DNA of 64,000 nt, taken from contig NZ_CP159289.1 of NCBI RefSeq assembly GCF_040448675.1, positions 992,001 to 1,056,000 of the forward strand, written 5' to 3'. Below the pieces are notes generated by a model. That model had not been told where the DNA came from. It was given only the letters and a program-made list of their open reading frames with translations, and searched no databases. Made by a program: the position numbers and the translations under genes. The first letter of the stretch is position 1; every line of letters starts with the position of its first letter. Shown in pieces: positions 54,884 through 64,000 of this stretch. The DNA comes from Dyadobacter sp. 676 (GTDB lineage Bacteria > Bacteroidota > Bacteroidia > Cytophagales > Spirosomataceae).

Positions 54884-55489
54884 TCAGCCGTGTTCCAGCA
54901 TGAGTTTCATCCAGGCCGGAATGAGCTTTTTGCGCTGCTCCATGAGTTGCCTGTAAAAGTCCTCGTTTCCGAGAATAGGCTGCAACACCGGCTTTGCGAC
55001 AAACGGGAAGAGGTTCATACCCAACAGGTTCATTAAAAAATGGAATGGGTTGATATCGCTTCGGCGGTCCGCCAGTTGCTTCACAAAGACCGATTCCTTT
55101 AAAAGCTTCGGCGCCTGAAGGCGGCTCGAAAGCTGCTCAGGGTTGTTGCGGATCTCGCTCAGCACGAAAATCGGGAGATCGGGGTGTTCAATGAGCATAT
55201 CGATGTAATTCCCGGTGATCTTTTCCAGCTTTTCTTCCAAAGTCGTCGACGCGTCATTGAGGATCGGCGCCAGCACACCGAACAGCTTGTCGATTCGCTC
55301 GGCCATTACGATCTGGAAGAGCTTTTCCTTACTCCGGAAATAGTAGTTTAACAGCGCGAGGTTAATGCCTGCCTCTTCCGCAATATCCCTCGTACGGGCA
55401 TTTCCATATCCTTTTTTGGTAAACACGATGCTCGCCGCCTCCTTGATTTTCTCCTCCGTGCTCAAATCCAACGCTTCCTTTTTCGCCAT
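54884..55489 (-). CDS. TetR/AcrR-family regulator of the efflux operon
   Basis: Transcriptional repressor, 201 residues. The N-terminal helix-turn-helix region is seen in IKEAASIVFTKKGYGNARTR, then DIAEEAGINLALLNYYFRSK. The C-terminal ligand-binding part ends AWMKLMLEHG. It lies directly before the efflux operon on the same strand and is the likely local repressor, as CecR is for YbhGFSR in E. coli. Matching palindromes lie upstream of its own gene and of the TolC gene, suggesting it represses both. Confidence 0.93.
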   Translation of the reverse strand: MAKKEALDLSTEEKIKEAASIVFTKKGYGNARTRDIAEEAGINLALLNYYFRSKEKLFQIVMAERIDKLFGVLAPILNDASTTLEEKLEKITGNYIDMLIEHPDLPIFVLSEIRNNPEQLSSRLQAPKLLKESVFVKQLADRRSDINPFHFLMNLLGMNLFPFVAKPVLQPILGNEDFYRQLMEQRKKLIPAWMKLMLEHG

Positions 55490-55503
55490 CTTCCAGTTTT
55501 CAG

Positions 55504-55519
55504 TTTTGATGCATCAAAA
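55504..55519 (+). promoter_or_regulatory. Perfect 16-bp palindrome before tetR
   Basis: TTTTGATGCATCAAAA, just upstream of the tetR ATG at 55489. It differs from the TTAATCA palindrome but shares the TGAT/ATCA core, and may be a second binding site. Confidence 0.6.
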
Positions 55520-55547
55520 GTAAATGCAGTTTTTGATTTAACCAAAA

Positions 55548-55569
55548 TTTTTAATCAAATGATTAAAAA
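55548..55569 (+). promoter_or_regulatory. Extended palindromic operator upstream of tetR
   Basis: Ten-base arms TTTTTAATCA/TGATTAAAAA with spacer AA. The core TTAATCA/TGATTAA is identical to the site before TolC, which supports autoregulation. Confidence 0.75.
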
Positions 55570-55890
55570 AATTCATTGATGTTCCTGCGAAATGCGAGCG
55601 ACATAACGGTATGATATCGGAGGGCTACAATTATTGCGGTGCGCTGCACCTGCGTGATGTTTTTGAACGCTACGTTATAATTATTGCGGTGCGCTACATG
55701 GATATAGCGTATTGGGCTACCCTTCTGCCGATTAGGCCCAGGCCGGGGCTCTGTTTGTAGCAAATACGGTATTCCATTCAAATGGCGGCTCCTTAGATGC
55801 TTCCCTATATACCACACGGTACCCTTCGTTCTTACCCCCGATCCCCAATACTTTTCGTTTTCCAGCCGAAAACATCTTGAAATATTAATT
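55570..55890. repeat. Non-coding region with direct repeats before lepA
   Basis: AATTATTGCGGTGCGCT occurs at 55629-55645 and again at 55679-55695, 50 bases apart. The first copy extends into a small palindrome GGTGCGCTGCACC. Further right are stretches such as GGTATTCCATTCAAATGG. No convincing gene; the long minus-strand frame here overlaps lepA and has no homology. It resembles dispersed intergenic repeats of Cytophagales genomes. Confidence 0.5.
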
Positions 55891-55897
55891 ACCCTCG

Positions 55898-55905
55898 TAA
55901 TTTTG
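55898..55905 (+). promoter_or_regulatory. Putative lepA promoter -7 box TAATTTTG
   Basis: Matches TAnnTTTG, 54 bases before the lepA ATG. Confidence 0.5.
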
Positions 55906-55958
55906 CGTTTGCTTTGGCCTGAACGTACATTCAAAGCACTTGAATAGGAACTGTTTTC

Positions 55959-57746
55959 ATGAAGAAAATCCGTAATTTTTGCATTATTGCCCATATTGAC
56001 CACGGCAAAAGTACCCTGGCGGACCGTCTGCTGGAATTTACCAAAACGGTATCGCAACGCGATATGCAGGCGCAGTTGCTCGACAATATGGACCTGGAAC
56101 GCGAACGTGGCATCACCATCAAGAGCCACGCAATCCAGATGAACTATGTATACCAAGGAGAAGAATATATACTGAACCTGATCGATACTCCGGGGCACGT
56201 CGACTTTTCGTACGAAGTTTCCCGCTCGATCGCCGCCTGTGAAGGTGCATTGCTGCTCGTGGATGCTTCACAGGGTACCGAAGCCCAGACAATCTCGAAT
56301 CTCTATCTGGCGATCAACCACGACCTGGTGATTATCCCGGTTTTAAACAAAATCGATCTTCCCGGCGCAATGCCGGAGGAAATCAAGGATGAGATGGTGG
56401 ACCTGCTCGGTTGCGACCGCAGCGACATTATCCCGGCCAGCGGCAAGGAAGGCATCGGTATCGAAGACATTCTGAATGCGATCGTGGAACGCATTCCGGC
56501 GCCATCGGGCGATCCGGATGGCCCGTTACAAGCATTGATCTTCGACTCGGTTTTCAACTCCTACCGTGGTATCGAGGTAATTTTCCGGGTCAAAAACGGC
56601 AGCATCCGGAAGGGCGACAAGGTGAAGTTCATGGCTACCGGCAAGGAGTATGTTGCCGAGGAAATCGGAACGCTCGGTTTGCAACAAATTCCAAAACAAG
56701 TGGTGGAATGCGGCGACGTAGGTTACCTGATTTCGGGTATTAAAGTCGCGAAAGAGGTGAAAGTGGGTGATACGGTGACACATGTGAGCCGTCCTGCTCC
56801 GGATGCCATCGTCGGTTTCTCGGAGGTTAAACCAATGGTTTTTGCCGGTATTTACCCGGTGGATACCAGCGAATTCGAGGAGCTCCGCGAAGCGATGGAA
56901 AAATTGCAGCTGAACGACGCGGCGCTGGTTTGGGAACCGGAGACCTCCGCGGCGCTCGGTTTCGGTTTCCGGTGCGGGTTCCTCGGCATGCTGCATATGG
57001 AAATCGTGCAGGAACGTCTGGAACGCGAGTTCGACATGACCGTGATCACGACGGTACCTTCGGTGCAGTTCCGGGTCTTGACTACAAAAGATAAGCTATT
57101 GAATATCAGTGCGCCCTCGGAAATGCCCGAACCGAATCATATTAAATACATCGAAGAACCCTATATCAATGCGCAGATCATCACGAAGTCGGATTACATC
57201 GGTCCGATCCTGAACCTGTGTATGGACAAGCGCGGCATCCTCAAAAACCAGATTTACCTCACCGCCGAGCGCGTGGAATTGCAATTCCTGATTCCGCTGG
57301 CGGAAGTAGTATTCGACTTTTTTGATAAACTCAAAACAATATCAAGAGGTTACGCCTCGCTCGACTACGAACTGGCCGGTTACCAGGAGTCGGACATGGT
57401 GAAGCTCGACGTAATGCTGAATGGCGAAGCAGTGGACGCATTGTCGGCTATCGTACACCGTTCGAAGTCGTACGAATGGGGCAAAAAGCTTTGCGAGAAG
57501 CTGCGTGAGCTGATCCCGCGGCAAATGTTCGAGATAGCCATCCAGGCGGCCATCGGACAGAAGATCATTGCGCGTGAGACCGTAAAAGCGATGCGGAAGG
57601 ACGTTCTGGCCAAATGTTATGGCGGCGACATCTCCCGTAAACGCAAACTCCTTGAAAAACAGAAGAAAGGAAAGAAACGGATGCGCCAGGTCGGCAGCGT
57701 AGAGATCCCGCAGGAGGCATTTATGGCCGTTTTGAAGATCAACTAA
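55959..57746 (+). CDS. lepA: Elongation factor 4 (LepA), ribosome-associated GTPase
   Basis: Translational GTPase that acts on stalled or poorly translocated ribosomes, 595 residues, full length. G1 motif [15 protein letters not shown]2 region with [13 protein letters not shown]3 DTPGHVDF; G4 NKID. The LepA-specific C-terminal domain ends [17 protein letters not shown]. No frameshift was seen. It is a single-gene unit before pdhC. Confidence 0.98.
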   Translation: MKKIRNFCIIAHIDHGKSTLADRLLEFTKTVSQRDMQAQLLDNMDLERERGITIKSHAIQMNYVYQGEEYILNLIDTPGHVDFSYEVSRSIAACEGALLLVDASQGTEAQTISNLYLAINHDLVIIPVLNKIDLPGAMPEEIKDEMVDLLGCDRSDIIPASGKEGIGIEDILNAIVERIPAPSGDPDGPLQALIFDSVFNSYRGIEVIFRVKNGSIRKGDKVKFMATGKEYVAEEIGTLGLQQIPKQVVECGDVGYLISGIKVAKEVKVGDTVTHVSRPAPDAIVGFSEVKPMVFAGIYPVDTSEFEELREAMEKLQLNDAALVWEPETSAALGFGFRCGFLGMLHMEIVQERLEREFDMTVITTVPSVQFRVLTTKDKLLNISAPSEMPEPNHIKYIEEPYINAQIITKSDYIGPILNLCMDKRGILKNQIYLTAERVELQFLIPLAEVVFDFFDKLKTISRGYASLDYELAGYQESDMVKLDVMLNGEAVDALSAIVHRSKSYEWGKKLCEKLRELIPRQMFEIAIQAAIGQKIIARETVKAMRKDVLAKCYGGDISRKRKLLEKQKKGKKRMRQVGSVEIPQEAFMAVLKIN

Positions 57747-57803
57747 TTATCCAGGCGGTTTAGAATTATCCGTAAAAGCAGGTGCGAAATTGCCCTTTTA
57801 TTG

Positions 57804-57811
57804 TAATTTTG
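57804..57811 (+). promoter_or_regulatory. Putative pdhC promoter -7 box TAATTTTG
   Basis: Matches TAnnTTTG, 50 bases before the pdhC ATG. Confidence 0.5.
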
Positions 57812-57860
57812 ACCGGAAGCTAAATTTCGACCAAGAACAAAAAATACCTTAACAAGCGAT

Positions 57861-59556
57861 ATGGCAGAAGTAATTCGTATGCCCAAAATGAGCGACACCA
57901 TGGAAGAAGGTGTTATCGCGGAATGGCACAAAAAAAGTAGGCGATAAAATTAAATCCGGTGAAGTGATTGCTGAGGTGGAAACCGACAAGGCGACCATGG
58001 ACCTGGAATCTTACTGGGACGGTACCCTGCTTTACATCGGTGTGAAAAAAGGCGACGCAGTACCTATCGACGGTATCATGGCGATCGTTGGTAACGAAGG
58101 GGAAGATTACCAGTCGCTGCTCGAAGGTGCCGGCAATGGTGCTGCTGCTCCTGCCGAAGGTCCCAAAGAAGAAGCGAAAGCTGCTCCTGCCGTTGAAACC
58201 ATTACAGCACAAAGTGCACCTGCGCCGGCCGGGGCAGCCCCTGCTGCAAAACCTGCTGCTGCGGCCGCTTCTGGGGGGAAAATCAATGCTGCCGTGGTTC
58301 GCATGCCGAAAATGAGCGATACCATGGAAGAAGGTACGCTGGTTTCATGGCAGAAAAAAGTGGGCGATAAAGTAAAATCAGGCGATATCCTGGCCGAAGT
58401 CGAAACCGACAAGGCTACGATGGAGCTCGAAGCATATGAAGACGGCACCCTGCTTTATGTAGGTATCAAGGAAGGCGATGCGGTTCCTGTGGACGCGATC
58501 ATCGCGGTAATCGGCGAGGAAGGCGCGAATGTGGAAGCTTTGCTCGCCCGCGAGAACGGCGAAGCACCTGCGCAGGACGCACCCGCACAGGCGACACCGG
58601 CTCCGGCTGTGAATGGTTCCGAAAAAGCTGTTTCGGTAGCCGACTCCGGCGACCGTGTAAAAGCATCGCCACTGGCCAAACGCCTGGCCGACGAAAAGGG
58701 CATTAACCTGAACGAAGTAGCGGGAAGCGGCGACAACGGACGTATCATCAAACGCGATATCGACGAATTCAAGCCAGTTGCCAAAACTGCCCCTACGGCA
58801 CAGCCTGCGCCTGCTGCCAAAGCGGAAGCTCCTTCGCAGGCGGCAGCTCCTTCGCAAGCAGCGCCGGCCGCCGGCGACTTTACCGATATCCCGGTATCAC
58901 AAATGCGCAAAACTATTGCGCGCCGCCTGAGCGAAAGCTTGTTCACTGCCCCTCACTTCTACGTGACCATGGAAATCAACATGGACAAGGCTATGGCGCT
59001 CCGCCCGCAGCTGAACGAGGTGGCTACCGCGAAAATTTCCTTCAACGATATGGTGATCAAAGCCTGTGCCGTGGCGTTGAAACAACATCCTGCCGTAAAT
59101 TCCGCCTGGCTGGGTGACAAAATCAGAAAATACAATTATGTCAATATCGGTGTGGCCGTTGCGGTGGACGAAGGTCTGCTCGTCCCGGTAATCCGCGAAG
59201 CTGACAAGAAAACGCTTTCCGCCATTTCAGGCGAAGTAAAAGACCTGGCCGGCAAAGCGAAAGATAAGAAGCTGCAACCGAAAGACTGGGAAGGCAACAC
59301 TTTCTCGGTGTCGAACCTCGGTATGTTTGGTGTAGACGAATTTACGGCGATCATCAACCCGCCGGATTCCTGTATCCTGGCAATCGGCGCGATCAAGAAA
59401 GTTGCTGCATTCAAGGAAGATGGAACGGTTTACCCGACCAACATCATGAAAGTAACGCTCTCGGCCGACCACCGTGTGGTAGATGGCGCAACGGCAGCCC
59501 AGTTCCTACTGACAGTAAAAAAATTGCTGGAAGAGCCTATGAGCATGCTGGTATAA
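57861..59556 (+). CDS. pdhC: Pyruvate dehydrogenase E2, dihydrolipoamide acetyltransferase (one-base frameshift in this sequence)
   Basis: E2 core of the pyruvate dehydrogenase complex, 564 residues once repaired. It has two lipoyl domains, each with the lysine motif ETDKATM, joined by Ala/Pro-rich linkers. A peripheral subunit-binding domain follows ([20 protein letters not shown]). The catalytic domain has the HxxxDG motif ([15 protein letters not shown]) near the end. The break is in the seven A at 57930-57936. Removing one gives [13 protein letters not shown], matching the second lipoyl domain. The ATG is 57861 ([16 protein letters not shown]). E1 and E3 genes are not in the window. Confidence 0.95.
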
Positions 59557-59575
59557 CCCAAAGTCGAATACATGA

Positions 59576-59613
59576 AAAAGTGTCAGGCCCGCAAAGTCTG
59601 GCACTTTTGTTTT
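59576..59613 (+). terminator. Terminator after pdhC
   Basis: Stem AAAAGTGTCAG/CTGGCACTTTT (11 bp, one G-T pair) followed by GTTTT, 20 bases after the pdhC stop. Confidence 0.7.
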
Positions 59614-59654
59614 CGGAGGCTTTATCCAAAGCGACTGACATTAAAAAATTGAAT

Positions 59655-60198
59655 ATGGAGAAAATACACGCTACCACCGTCCTCGGTGTGGTTCACAACG
59701 GCACTGTCGCACTCGGGGCGGACGGCCAGGCTACGATGGGCAATACTGTTGCCAAAAGCAATGTCAAGAAAATCCGCACGCTGCAGGGCGGCAAAATCCT
59801 CGTCGGATTTGCAGGCTCAACAGCCGACGCATTTACCCTACTCGATCGTTTCGAAGAAAAACTGAATGGCTACGGCGGTAATATGAAACGCGCCGCCATC
59901 GAACTTGCGAAGGATTGGCGTACGGACCGCTACCTGCGCAAGCTGGAAGCGATGATGATCACTGCCAACAAAGATGAAATTCTGGTTATTTCGGGGACCG
60001 GCGATGTTCTGGAACCGGAGAATGGCATTGCGGCCATCGGTTCGGGGGGGCAATTTCGCATTATCCGCAGCCCAGGCATTTAAGAAACATGCCACGCATT
60101 TAAGTGCCGAGGAAATGGTGCGGGAAGGGCTTACAATCGCGGCCGATCTTTGCATTTACACCAATCATAATCTCGTGATCGAGAAAGTCGTTCAGTAA
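59655..60198 (+). CDS. hslV: ATP-dependent protease subunit HslV (one-base frameshift in this sequence)
   Basis: Proteolytic subunit of the HslUV protease, a proteasome-like threonine peptidase. The repaired protein is 180 residues. After EKIHA comes TTVLGV, where the Thr is probably the mature N-terminal catalytic residue. Then [10 protein letters not shown] and [18 protein letters not shown] are typical. The break is in the seven G at 60044-60050; removing one joins GIAAIGSGG to [10 protein letters not shown]. The start is the ATG at 59655; the frame opens at 59580. hslU is not in the window. Confidence 0.94.
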
Positions 60199-60206
60199 TT
60201 CTTGTC

Positions 60207-60384
60207 ATTGTTGTTACATGCCTACGGCATTGCCCTTCAAGCTGGATACACTCTCTTTGCTACCAATATTGCGTCGCTAACGCAACTCTTCATTTTGCAA
60301 GACAAGTGCCGCCAGGCACGTAATATTGGTAGAAGAACGGTACATTTCCCTCAATCTGAATCCCGTCAGGGATGTAACAACAAT
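60207..60384. repeat. 178-bp palindromic multi-arm intergenic element
   Basis: The ends form a perfect 13-bp inverted repeat, ATTGTTGTTACAT (60207-60219) with ATGTAACAACAAT (60372-60384). Inside is a perfect 11-bp inverted repeat CTACCAATATT/AATATTGGTAG (60260-60270, 60322-60332). Small hairpins sit between: TGCC-TAC-GGCA, GCGT-CGCTA-ACGC, TGCC-GCCA-GGCA and ATCCC-GTCA-GGGAT. The layout would fold into a cloverleaf-like structure. It lies between hslV and dacB, which converge. It may be a MITE-like or structured RNA element. Confidence 0.6.
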
Positions 60385-60392
60385 TAGTAGCT

Positions 60393-61873
60393 TTACAACT
60401 CGGCCAACAGGGTCATCAATTTTACCAACGAATCCGAAATTACCCGATTACTCCCCGGCACATACTTGTGCGTGATGATCGCGAAACTCAGCAGCGCCCC
60501 CCGATCTTGCATTCACATAACCTGCAAAAGCACGGGTGCCTTCAATCGATCCGCTCTTCGCATGCATGTTACCCGCGGCGCGAGAGCCCTTTCCGAGATT
60601 CCGAACGGTGCCGTTCTGCCCCAAAACAGCAATGCTTTGATAAAAATCCTTGAAACTGGTATCCTTATTGGCCAGGTTCAGTATGTCGGTCAGGTTGCCG
60701 GCAGTAACCGAGCCGGAAGGCGAAAGGCCACTCCCGTCCTTGATATAAAACCCTCTTAAATCCGCCCCCCCTGCCCGACCAGTAGCCGGTAATGGCAGTC
60801 GCCGCGTCGTCAAACCCCGATTTACCGGAAAGTCGTTTGCCAGCCTGTTTGAAAAAAGCATCCGCGAACAGATTAATACTCCAGTAATTGGCTTGCTGGC
60901 AGAGCTCCCGCAACGGCGGCGATTTATATTCATCGATAATCTTCTTCGGGTTTGATGCAAGTACGGGTTCGCTGCCGGAAAGCTGCTCTCCCTCCGCAAT
61001 CACCACTCCGCTCTCCGACAATGCATTTTTCAACGCATAAGCCGCATACCACGCCGGATCCGGAATAGAGCCTTTGACGGTAAAAACCGCGTTTCCGGCT
61101 GGTATGGTGCCAGTAAGCAGCACGTTGTTGCCCAGTGGACTGCTGTAAATGATCGTCTGGTCGCCTGAGCCGCGTTCGCCGGTAGTGACCTGGTTTGTGA
61201 ACGACAAATAGGGAATCGCAGGCTCGGTCCCCAGGAGGGTCGTCGGATCGCCGACTTCCACACCGGGCTTGAATTTGACGCGGTAAAGATTTTCGTTGAA
61301 ATTAAGTCCCTGCACACCGGCGCCGTAGTAGTTACCCATATCGCCCCAAATCCACGTGCTCGCGACAGCTTCTTTGTCGAAAAACGAAGCGTCGGTGAGG
61401 ACTTTGCCTTTGATGTATCTGATGCCTGTTTTTTTCACGGCTGCAACCCACCGGCTGATCATTTCGGGTGCCGTTGGATAACCTTTGAACCGGTCGCTAC
61501 CGAGCGCCGGATCGCCTGTCCCGTGGATATAGAGGTTACCCGCGAGCGTATCGCCGCGGAGAGCGCCGTCGTATTCGAGGAAAGTCTGGAACTTATAATC
61601 TCCGCCGAAGAGCGTCAGGACGGTTGCCGTGGAAACGAGCTTCAATGTGGACGCGGACGGCAGCGACCGCTCCTGATTGAGTGCAAAGACGTTCGTACCG
61701 TCCTTTACCGCCTTCACACTCACGGCCAGCGAGCCGCTCCGCATGAATTCGCTGTTTTGCAATTCAAGCACCGCGTCGCTGAAACGAACGAGGCCGACGC
61801 TATCCACTGCCTGTGCGCGGACAATGCGGGTTGCAAGGAGGATCAAAAACAAAAGAAGGGGCGCTCTCATCAT
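60393..61873 (-). CDS. dacB: D-alanyl-D-alanine carboxypeptidase/endopeptidase PBP4 type (two one-base frameshifts in this sequence)
   Basis: Penicillin-binding peptidase of family S13 that trims peptidoglycan, 492 residues after repair. A signal peptide ends at VRAQ. The nucleophile motif is SASTLK (SxxK), the SxN motif is in NYWSINLFADAF, and KSG is in MHAKSGSIEGTRAF. The first break is the C7 run (+ strand) at 60765-60771; removing one gives GRGADLRGFYIKDGSGLS. The second is the C6 run at 60497-60502; removing one gives ARSGALLSFAIITHKYVPG and a stop at 60393. The final length is divisible by three. Confidence 0.93.
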
Positions 61874-61954
61874 ATTAAATATTCACAGGACACAAAATTT
61901 GTGCCTCTTTGCCTAATCTAGTAACTAATGTCCGTTTCTCAGGCTGTTTTTTGG

Positions 61955-61962
61955 TACTTTTG
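61955..61962 (+). promoter_or_regulatory. Putative promoter -7 box TACTTTTG before the beta-CASP gene
   Basis: Matches TAnnTTTG, 111 bases before the ATG at 62073, so the leader would be long. Confidence 0.4.
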
Positions 61963-62072
61963 TAAGATATTAGACAAACGATTAGTAGTTTACAAAGAAA
62001 AGATACAATAGTGATATTGATTTTTCCGCCAGACGAAAAATACCAATATAGCTTTCACCCCATACTATTTAT

Positions 62073-63490
62073 ATGAAATTGACATTTTGGGGAGCAACGC
62101 AGCAGGTTACAGGTAGCATGTTCCTCCTCGAATCGGACGACTACCGGATTCTGATCGACTGCGGCTCCGATTTTGATCTGGATGAGATCGGTAAGAAAAC
62201 AAGATACGAACAGCAAAAAAGCGTTTTTCCGTTTGAACCCAGCCTGATTAACACCGTACTGCTCACACACGCGCACATCGACCACTCGGGTAACATCCCC
62301 AACCTCTACAAAGAAGGTTTCGAAGGGCGGGTGGTTTGCACCGAGCCCACCATGGCCCTCACTTCGCTTTTGCTGAAAGATGCGGCCAATCTGCACCAGA
62401 AACGGCTCAATTCCCGCATTAACTCCAAAAAAAAGGAAAGAAGAAACGCGAGGTTCCCATGGATTACTATGTCGAAAAACATGTGATCGAGGCGCTGGAT
62501 AACTTCGTGCCGGTGGCATTCGGACAGCGCTACCGCATTGCCGACAATGTAACGGTGACCTACTATGCCGCCGGCCATTTGCTGGGCGCGGCGCATATCG
62601 TCCTGGAAGTTTATGAGAATGGCGAGAAAAAACGGCTGTGCTTCTCGGGCGACATCGGCCGCAGAAATTATCCGCTGCTGATCGATCCGCAGGAGATTCC
62701 GCAAGTGGATTACCTGATCTGCGAGTCGACCTACGGAAACCGCTTGCACGAAGACCAGCGCGGACCGGTGGAAACACTGGCGGACGTGATCAAAAGGACA
62801 TGCATCGATATTCCGGGCCGACTGATTATTCCGTCGTTCAGCGTCGGCCGGACTCAGGCATTGCTTTACACGCTCAACAAGCTGTATCTCGACCGCTCGT
62901 TCCCCTACATTAAAGTATTCTCCGACAGCCCGTTGGCACACAGCAGCACCAAAGTATACCAGAAACACGTGCGGATGCTGAACAAAGAGGCGCGTGATTT
63001 CAAGGAAGACAACGATATGCTCTTCGACTTCGAAAACCTGATTTACCTCGAAAGCTCCGACGCGAGCCGGGCGGTTTCAAATTACAATGAACCGTGCATA
63101 ATCATCTCGTCGTCCGGAATGGTGCAGGGAGGGCGTGTGGAGGCCCATGTGGAGGCCAATATCGGTAATCCTTATGCGACGATCCTGATGATCGGCTATG
63201 CTTCGGAAGGAACACTCGGCTGGCGGCTTTTGAATGGCCAGGATACGATCTCGATTCGCGGAAAGCAGCACCAGGTCTTGGCTAATGTTGAAAAAATTGA
63301 CGTATTTAGCGGCCACGGAGACCAAAACGACTTAATTCACTTTGTAAAAATGCAGGATCCGGAAAAACTGAAACGCATTTTCCTCGTCCACGGAGAGCAG
63401 CAAAGCATGGCTGAGTTCCAAAGTAAAATTCAAGAAATCGGCTATCATTCGGTGGAAACGCCGTTGAGGGGCGCCACTTACGAACTCTGA
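62073..63490 (+). CDS. Beta-CASP metallo-beta-lactamase protein, probable RNA-processing exonuclease (one-base frameshift in this sequence)
   Basis: MBL-fold/beta-CASP nuclease, 472 residues once repaired. The metal site is LLTHAHIDHSGNIPNLY. Later motifs are FSGDIGRRN, then IIPSFSVGRTQALLYTLNKL, typical of beta-CASP RNases related to CPSF-73 and RNase J. The C-terminal metal-binding part includes DVFSGHGDQNDLIHFV and RIFLVHGEQQSM. The break is in the eight A at 62427-62434. Adding one (or removing two) joins NSK to KKKREVPMDYYVEKHV. The substrate is probably RNA. Confidence 0.88.
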
Positions 63491-63525
63491 CAGCCCCACG
63501 CCTACTAATCACCAGAACCTGAATT

Positions 63526-64000
63526 ATGAGAACATACCTGGATTTTGAAAAGCCTATGGCCGAGCTTGAACGAAAGCTCGAAGAAATGAAAGCACTGGCG
63601 AAGGAAAATAATGTGGATTTTTCGGACGCTATTGCGTTGCTGGAAGGCAATATCACCAATCTTCGGAAAGAAATATTCCAAAACCTCACGCGCTGGCAGC
63701 GTGTGCAGCTTTCACGCCACCCCGACCGCCCCTACACGCTCGACTACATCGAACTGATCTGCGACGAATTCATCGAACTGCACGGCGACCGCCAGGTGCG
63801 CGACGATCCGGCTATTATCGGTGGGCTGGCGAATGTCGGCGGGCAGTCGTTCATGCTGATCGGGCAACAAAAAGGCCGTAATACCAAGCAGCGCCAGCAC
63901 CGGAACTTCGGTATGCCGAACCCCGAAGGTTACCGCAAGGCATTGCGCCTGATGAAACTGGCCGAAAAGTTCAACAAGCCGATCGTGACGCTCATCGACA
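63526..64000 (+). CDS. accA: Acetyl-CoA carboxylase carboxyltransferase alpha subunit, 3' end cut by window
   Basis: Transfers a carboxyl group from carboxybiotin to acetyl-CoA to make malonyl-CoA, the first step of fatty acid synthesis. The visible 158 residues start [18 protein letters not shown] and reach [11 protein letters not shown]; they include [19 protein letters not shown] and [15 protein letters not shown]. The usual length is about 317, so half is beyond the window. No break was seen. accD is not in view. Confidence 0.96.
   Translation, partial: MRTYLDFEKPMAELERKLEEMKALAKENNVDFSDAIALLEGNITNLRKEIFQNLTRWQRVQLSRHPDRPYTLDYIELICDEFIELHGDRQVRDDPAIIGGLANVGGQSFMLIGQQKGRNTKQRQHRNFGMPNPEGYRKALRLMKLAEKFNKPIVTLID

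Noticed and set aside
55563..56198. Minus-strand open frame of 211 codons before and into lepA
   Set aside because: It overlaps the start of lepA on the opposite strand and its product has no recognisable domain.

Overview
The window looks like the chromosome of a Bacteroidota member of the Cytophagales, close in style to Dyadobacter/Spirosoma. Evidence: SusC/SusD pairs with N-terminal STN domains, three ECF sigma/FecR anti-sigma sets, type IX secretion C-terminal sorting domains, DUF4249 beside a TonB receptor, LA_2272 surface-repeat proteins, and TAnnTTTG-type promoter boxes. No rRNA, tRNA, CRISPR array or insertion sequence was seen. The lineage is inferred from protein style, not from a marker gene.

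Layout. (1) 1-5633, minus: a short FecR-like membrane protein, an ECF sigma factor, a FecR anti-sigma factor and a SusC receptor cut by the window start. (2) 5907-17494, plus: a secreted GH9 glycanase, then ECF sigma, FecR, SusC, SusD and a CehA/McbA-type PHP metallohydrolase as a surface-signalling and uptake operon. (3) 17571-24360, plus: a small ORF, a lipoprotein, a TonB receptor with its DUF4249 partner, and alaS. (4) 24451-33012: a CHRD lipoprotein, a lipid A-type acyltransferase and a surface-protein island. The island has two LA_2272 repeat proteins flanking a T9SS-sorted protein and a protein with a BclB-like (exosporium) C-terminal domain. One repeat protein carries an STN domain and lies in an operon with ECF sigma and FecR. 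(5) 33195-41565: KilA-N protein, OxyR, DUF4143 ATPase, PolX, AGE-family (cellobiose-type) epimerase, CsbD, 3-hydroxyacyl-CoA dehydrogenase and a RelE-like toxin/antitoxin pair. (6) 41871-48617, plus: cydAB, an orphan LytTR regulator, and a FucP transporter, SDR and zinc dehydrogenase set suggesting non-phosphorylative L-fucose use. (7) 48677-55489, minus: TetR, TolC, HlyD, two ABC ATPases and two ABC permeases, resembling YbhFGSR/CecR, with palindromic operators. (8) 55959-64000: lepA, pdhC (E2), hslV, dacB, a beta-CASP metallo-beta-lactamase protein and the start of accA.

A strong cross-cutting signal is single-base indels, mostly at homopolymers, in at least ten otherwise intact and often housekeeping genes (cydA, pdhC, hslV, dacB, polX, a SusC and others). 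Each is repaired by one base (two sites in dacB and in the STN-repeat gene). They look more like uncorrected sequencing errors than real pseudogenes, so the genes are annotated as full-length CDS with the site given. Coordinates of alternative starts are inferred by eye.
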